Translations under genes and position numbers: made by a program
In this document: piece after piece, positions 60,892 to 64,000 of the stretch
How the letters are laid out: the number at the start of each line of letters is the position of its first letter
Numbering within the stretch: position 1 is the stretch's first letter
From: Pararhizobium sp. IMCC21322
Lineage (GTDB): Bacteria > Pseudomonadota > Alphaproteobacteria > Rhizobiales > GCA-2746425
Direction: 5' to 3'
NCBI RefSeq assembly: GCF_030758295.1
Contig: NZ_CP132335.1
Coordinates: forward strand, 1,650,412-1,714,411
Length of the DNA: 64,000 nucleotides
Notes under the pieces: generated by a model
Told to the model about the DNA's origin: nothing
The model's input: the letters and a program-made list of their open reading frames with translations, nothing else
Databases searched by the model: none

Positions 60892-62204
60892 TCAGCCATC
60901 CCGTCAGGTGACAAACCATTCCCATGATCCTTGCGCGGACGCCCGGGTTTGCGCTGGTTCAGGGTATTTTTGGGTGAGGTTGCAACCGGATTTGGCCTGT
61001 GAGGCGTCTGCCGCAGCGCCAGCAATTGCTCACGAAATTCGTCAACATCATCCCGGCGCTTAACAGTTGGGTTGATGCCATTTTCGGTAATGTACACATG
61101 ATATAGACGCGCATATGTGATAACAAACAGCATCAAAGGCAGGCCGATTTCTGCGCCATAAACCACAGCAGCGAAAGGCCAATAATAGGCAATGTAGCTG
61201 AGCACATCAGCCAGCGAAGGACGGCTTGGAAACGGTGCAGACTGATCTGCTTTGCCCTCGATAGTTTCAAGAACCCGCTGCAATGCCTTGCCATGGCCGT
61301 TTAAAACCGCATCAACATTGCGAGTGGCGATGGGGTGGCCTTGCAACTCAACAGACCCTTGAAGCTCATTGGCATAAGCCAGCAGAAGGCTTTTGGGGAT
61401 GGCATTATCGAGAATTGCCCCCTCCGCCACGATCTGCGCATGGTTTTTTTGGAGAACGCTGCGCTTCTCGCGAAAACTCAATTCTTGGCTGTCTAATGTG
61501 CTCTGATACTCACCAAGCAATTTATTCATGCGTTCGAGAGATTCCTGGCGCGTAATTTCGCCATCGGCCAAAATGTCGGAGATGTTTTGCGCGCGGGTGC
61601 TTTTCTCAATCAAAAGCCGAGTGACTGGCCCGGTGCCTGGCTGGCCGCTTTCGCTTAGTGATGCTGAAACGCGTTCACTTTCTGCATGTGCCGGTAAATC
61701 GCTTGTAATCGCAGATAGTACCGGGACCGTTTGTGTTGCCTGAATGGCCACTTCATTTTTGGCAGCAGCAGTAGCCGCCATACTGGCGTGATGTTCCTGA
61801 AGCTGGATTTCACCAACAGTATCCTGCACATTACCTGTGATGGTTGCCGATGAAATCGCAAAACCAATGGCGACAATCCCGACAATGCTTAAAAATTGCA
61901 CTCCTTTGAAATTCAAGACACTGAGCACAGTCCCTCGCGTTATCGCAAGATGATTGATCGTATAGGCGCAAACCACTGCAATGAGCGAAATAATCAGGCT
62001 CAAAAAAAGCGAGAGTGGCGTGGTGTCACCAAGTATTTTGGACATGGCATTCCACAAAAGGGAAAATTGAAATATCCCTAGAGCTGCGAGCGATAATGTA
62101 TTGAAACCAATGCCTGGTTTGTTCGGCAGTGCGAAGTTTCCACCATTGTCCCCGGTTTCTGAAAAGGGATTTTCTTCTGCGTAGTCAGTCACGTTCCGTG
62201 TCAT
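60888..62204 (-). CDS. Polytopic membrane protein with AT-hook-like tail
   Basis: This 438-residue protein has three N-terminal helices (about 33-53, 62-84, 101-120), a large helical extracytoplasmic loop with coiled-coil character (about 121-330) and one or two helices at about 335-368. Its cytoplasmic tail ends with KPGRPRKD (419-426), an AT-hook-like DNA-binding motif. A Shine-Dalgarno GGAG precedes the ATG. It opens the seven-gene operon. It could hold DNA at the membrane near the coupling ATPase. No family is recognised. Confidence 0.65.
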   Translation of the reverse strand: MTRNVTDYAEENPFSETGDNGGNFALPNKPGIGFNTLSLAALGIFQFSLLWNAMSKILGDTTPLSLFLSLIISLIAVVCAYTINHLAITRGTVLSVLNFKGVQFLSIVGIVAIGFAISSATITGNVQDTVGEIQLQEHHASMAATAAAKNEVAIQATQTVPVLSAITSDLPAHAESERVSASLSESGQPGTGPVTRLLIEKSTRAQNISDILADGEITRQESLERMNKLLGEYQSTLDSQELSFREKRSVLQKNHAQIVAEGAILDNAIPKSLLLAYANELQGSVELQGHPIATRNVDAVLNGHGKALQRVLETIEGKADQSAPFPSRPSLADVLSYIAYYWPFAAVVYGAEIGLPLMLFVITYARLYHVYITENGINPTVKRRDDVDEFREQLLALRQTPHRPNPVATSPKNTLNQRKPGRPRKDHGNGLSPDGMAE

Positions 62205-62325
62205 GTCTTGCTCCAGAATTCAGGACGCAAAAATTCATTGCCGCAAACCGCGCGCATGAAAGCACCGCCCCGATTGTTGAGGTTGATAGGGTTTGGTTGA
62301 TTGAATTAGGTAGGCCGAGAAGTGG

Positions 62326-62559
62326 TTAGACCAGAGTCCAGCCGATGCCCCGGCAGCCAGGACAAATAAAATATCTCCTCCAGCAACCCCGCCCCCTGCA
62401 CACAGGGCATGAAATTTGCTCAAGGGCACCCATGTCAAAATCCGCATCCACTAACGCAGTGGCAGGAATTTGGTCAAAGTCTTCCCAATCTATCGCCGGG
62501 AATACATCTGCATCAAAACTTGATACTGTTGGCCAGTATCGGGAGATATCCATGTCCAT
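62326..62559 (-). CDS. Small zinc-knuckle protein (DnaJ-type CxxCxGxG)
   Basis: This 77-residue protein has an acidic N-terminal half and two CxxCxGxG-type motifs: CPVCRGRG (51-58) and CPGCRGIG (66-73), which together can bind one zinc, as in the DnaJ zinc finger. The ATG at 62559 has AAGGA ten bases upstream; an upstream ATG lacks one. It lies 121 bases upstream of the membrane operon and is divergent from the 270-residue gene. A regulatory or chaperone-like role is possible. Confidence 0.6.
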   Translation of the reverse strand: MDMDISRYWPTVSSFDADVFPAIDWEDFDQIPATALVDADFDMGALEQISCPVCRGRGCWRRYFICPGCRGIGWTLV

Positions 62560-62707
62560 CTTAAAATGTTCCTTCATATTGGCTTTGCTGAACCCGCAGA
62601 TGTTGACAAAACAATGCGGTCACCCCTCCCCATAAATTAGAAAACCGGGTATGTGAGGGGGGCGTCTTGGGGTAACGGGTAGTTGTGAGAGAAGGACGTT
62701 TTAGATA

Positions 62708-63520
62708 GTGAAGTCGTGGGTTATTGACTGGCAAACAGCCAATATTAGAGAACGCAAAATTCTCTATCGGTACACACGTGATCAAAAACGCAAATTACAC
62801 ATTGGATGGCTAGGCGTCTTCCAAACCGCTTTGACGACTGCTGTCGGCAATGATTACGAAAACAATTTCCGCAAAGGGAAAATTTCCGGTGAGAGAGCGG
62901 CAGAGATATTTCAGTGGATTGCCGGACAGAGCCAGACGATTGCCGATCAAATAGAAGATGAAATATTGCGTGCGCGAGAGAAGGATGACGAAAACGTAGA
63001 GCAGTCTGCCACATCATGGAACGAATTATTACAACAGCAAGGTCGTTTTGAGAATATCGAGGTTTATCGTCATACACCCGAACTGAACATCGTGCGTTTT
63101 GCAAACCCGGAACCACTCAGCGATTTACGCCTGCGATTGACAGACGAATTCCATTCCGAGGTTACACTTGAGGCACCAGGAACATTGGGTGTTCTACAGG
63201 GATATAAATCAGATTGGTATCTGTTACCGATCCTGCGAAATGGACATGTTTTAAAGATTACAACTGCGGGTAAAATCACTATTCCGGAACGCGATAAGGA
63301 TGGGGGTATCGACCCACTGAGCGAAGACGAAGATGAAGGCAAGCACCGCTTCGTCTTTCTCTGGAGCGCTGAAAACAATATTTTTTTACCTTGGCACAAA
63401 TGGCCATTTGACAGACCCATTTTACGAAGGCAGCTGGATGAATTCGCGCGGAATTTGTTTTTTTCTCCGAACGCTGATTGGCTGATCTATCGATGCAATC
63501 TCCTGATTGGAAAATCATAA
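62708..63520 (+). CDS. Unrecognised 270-residue cargo protein
   Basis: I do not recognise this family. The product is soluble and acidic in part (DGGIDPLSEDEDEGKHR) and has many aromatic residues; no catalytic motif is clear. GTG at 62708 is the start, with AGAAGGA eleven bases before it. The gene is divergent from the transfer-like operon and is followed after 28 bases by a metallopeptidase-like gene on the same strand, so the two probably form a unit. Cargo genes of such elements often give phage defence or toxin activity; that is inference. Confidence 0.6.
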   Translation: MKSWVIDWQTANIRERKILYRYTRDQKRKLHIGWLGVFQTALTTAVGNDYENNFRKGKISGERAAEIFQWIAGQSQTIADQIEDEILRAREKDDENVEQSATSWNELLQQQGRFENIEVYRHTPELNIVRFANPEPLSDLRLRLTDEFHSEVTLEAPGTLGVLQGYKSDWYLLPILRNGHVLKITTAGKITIPERDKDGGIDPLSEDEDEGKHRFVFLWSAENNIFLPWHKWPFDRPILRRQLDEFARNLFFSPNADWLIYRCNLLIGKS

Positions 63521-63548
63521 TAACAACGCGTATGGATTTAGAACGTTC

Positions 63549-64000
63549 ATGACAGGCGTATCTTTGTTTCAAACATTGTGTGATGAGGTTATCACTGACC
63601 TTAGAAATTATGCAGTGGAACTGGAAAACGAAATTGATTTTCCTGATTCTGCATATATCGCTGTCAATATTTCTGATTCAGATCAGGCGAGTGCCTCAGC
63701 GTCATGGAATGCAACAGACGGTTGTTATCAAGTCACACTTGACCGCGCCCTTTGTGTTTGGGCATTTGATGTTGCGGTAAATTCCAGCATACACATAGAC
63801 AGCGATTTCAATTCGAATGTATCACATCGGCTGAACTTATCCGATTACAGCCGAAAGTGGTCTATCGATGAGATAAACAGGAAATCTCGTTTGGCAGAAC
63901 AGAGACTGCCGCCACATCAAAACGGAGTGTGTCATTATTTGTTTGGCACTGTCTGTCTCGTGATATTCTGCCATGAGCTGGCACATATTTTCAGCGGCCA
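63549..64000 (+). CDS. HExxH metallopeptidase-like protein, 5' part only
   Basis: The frame from ATG 63549 is open to the right edge, 150 residues. The motif HELAH (His142-Glu143, His146) within FCHELAHIFSG is a zinc-metallopeptidase signature. The upstream 140 residues have no signal peptide, so the protein is likely cytoplasmic. It lies 28 bases after the 270-residue gene. Lit/U49-like or ImmA/IrrE-like peptidases both have this motif; I cannot tell which without the C-terminus. Confidence 0.6.
   Translation, partial: MTGVSLFQTLCDEVITDLRNYAVELENEIDFPDSAYIAVNISDSDQASASASWNATDGCYQVTLDRALCVWAFDVAVNSSIHIDSDFNSNVSHRLNLSDYSRKWSIDEINRKSRLAEQRLPPHQNGVCHYLFGTVCLVIFCHELAHIFSG

Larger units (their letters stand above)
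53507..64000. mobile_element. Integrated element at tRNA-Thr, left part (continues beyond the window)
   Basis: From the tRNA 3' end to the right edge the gene content changes fully: a serine recombinase, unrecognised small proteins, a VirD4/TraG-type ATPase with membrane partners, and accessory genes. The bases after 62.6 kb are visibly richer in A and T than the host. The type could be an integrative conjugative or mobilizable element. No relaxase, VirB4 or pilus gene is in view, and the right end is not visible, so size and class cannot be fixed. Confidence 0.8.

Noticed and set aside
62625-62665. Possible terminator formed by CCCCTC and GAGGGG between the divergent element genes
   Set aside because: Only six base pairs with a long loop and no T-run, and it lies between two divergent starts where a terminator is not expected.
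53507-64000. CRISPR array or tandem repeats in the element
   Set aside because: I looked for regularly spaced repeats and saw none.

Overview
The window looks like the chromosome of an alphaproteobacterium, most likely a marine-type member of the Hyphomicrobiales. The reasons are the block murA - DUF2948 - hisD - UPF0262 - low-molecular-weight phosphatase, which in my recollection is typical of that order, the adjacent tamA-tamB pair, and the very high load of TRAP and ABC solute transporters. I ran no database search; assignments rest on motifs, gene order and recollection of families.

Layout. 1-3.7 kb: the end of an HlyD-type adaptor gene and a complete RND efflux permease. 3.8-6.2 kb: a MetE-C-like methyltransferase, a small membrane protein and a Crp/Fnr-type regulator. 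6.4-15.7 kb: a leftward catabolic cluster (DadA-like flavin dehydrogenase, BisC-like molybdoenzyme, tautomerase, SDR, DapA-family lyase, complete TRAP transporter, LysR regulator). 15.8-20.5 kb: an Lrp regulator facing a class V aminotransferase, an amidase and an aldo/keto reductase. 20.5-25.2 kb: a second TRAP system with a universal stress protein and a divergent LysR regulator. 25.2-30.9 kb: a DegT aminotransferase and cupin, divergent from a GntR regulator and a third TRAP system. 31.1-37.4 kb: tamA-tamB. 37.4-42.4 kb: FGGY sugar kinase plus a ribose/xylose-type ABC transporter. 42.5-48.8 kb: a Ugp-type glycerol-3-phosphate ABC transporter with a duplicated MalG-type permease, facing a secreted glycerophosphodiesterase, with a PHO box between them. 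48.9-53.3 kb: the murA-hisD housekeeping block.

At 53.4 kb there is a tRNA-Thr(GGT), and directly at its 3' end begins an integrated element that runs past the right edge of the window. It starts with a large serine recombinase whose frame continues through the tRNA gene into host DNA. A compact promoter/operator drives the recombinase and a small upstream gene. Next come three leftward genes for small proteins, two of them with strongly basic segments, and then a tightly coupled seven-gene operon of small membrane proteins around a VirD4/TraG-type ATPase that lacks its own membrane anchor. No relaxase, VirB4 or pilus genes are visible in the window. The last 1.3 kb holds an unrecognised 270-residue protein followed by a truncated gene with a zinc-metallopeptidase HELAH motif.

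The most unusual material is the element: the anchorless coupling ATPase with its own set of membrane proteins, including one with an AT-hook-like tail, and the unknown protein/metallopeptidase pair. In the chromosomal part the regulatory DNA is the most informative: a three-repeat PHO box, a 20-bp inverted operator pair at the GntR locus, and stem-loops behind every TRAP binding-protein gene and behind ugpB.
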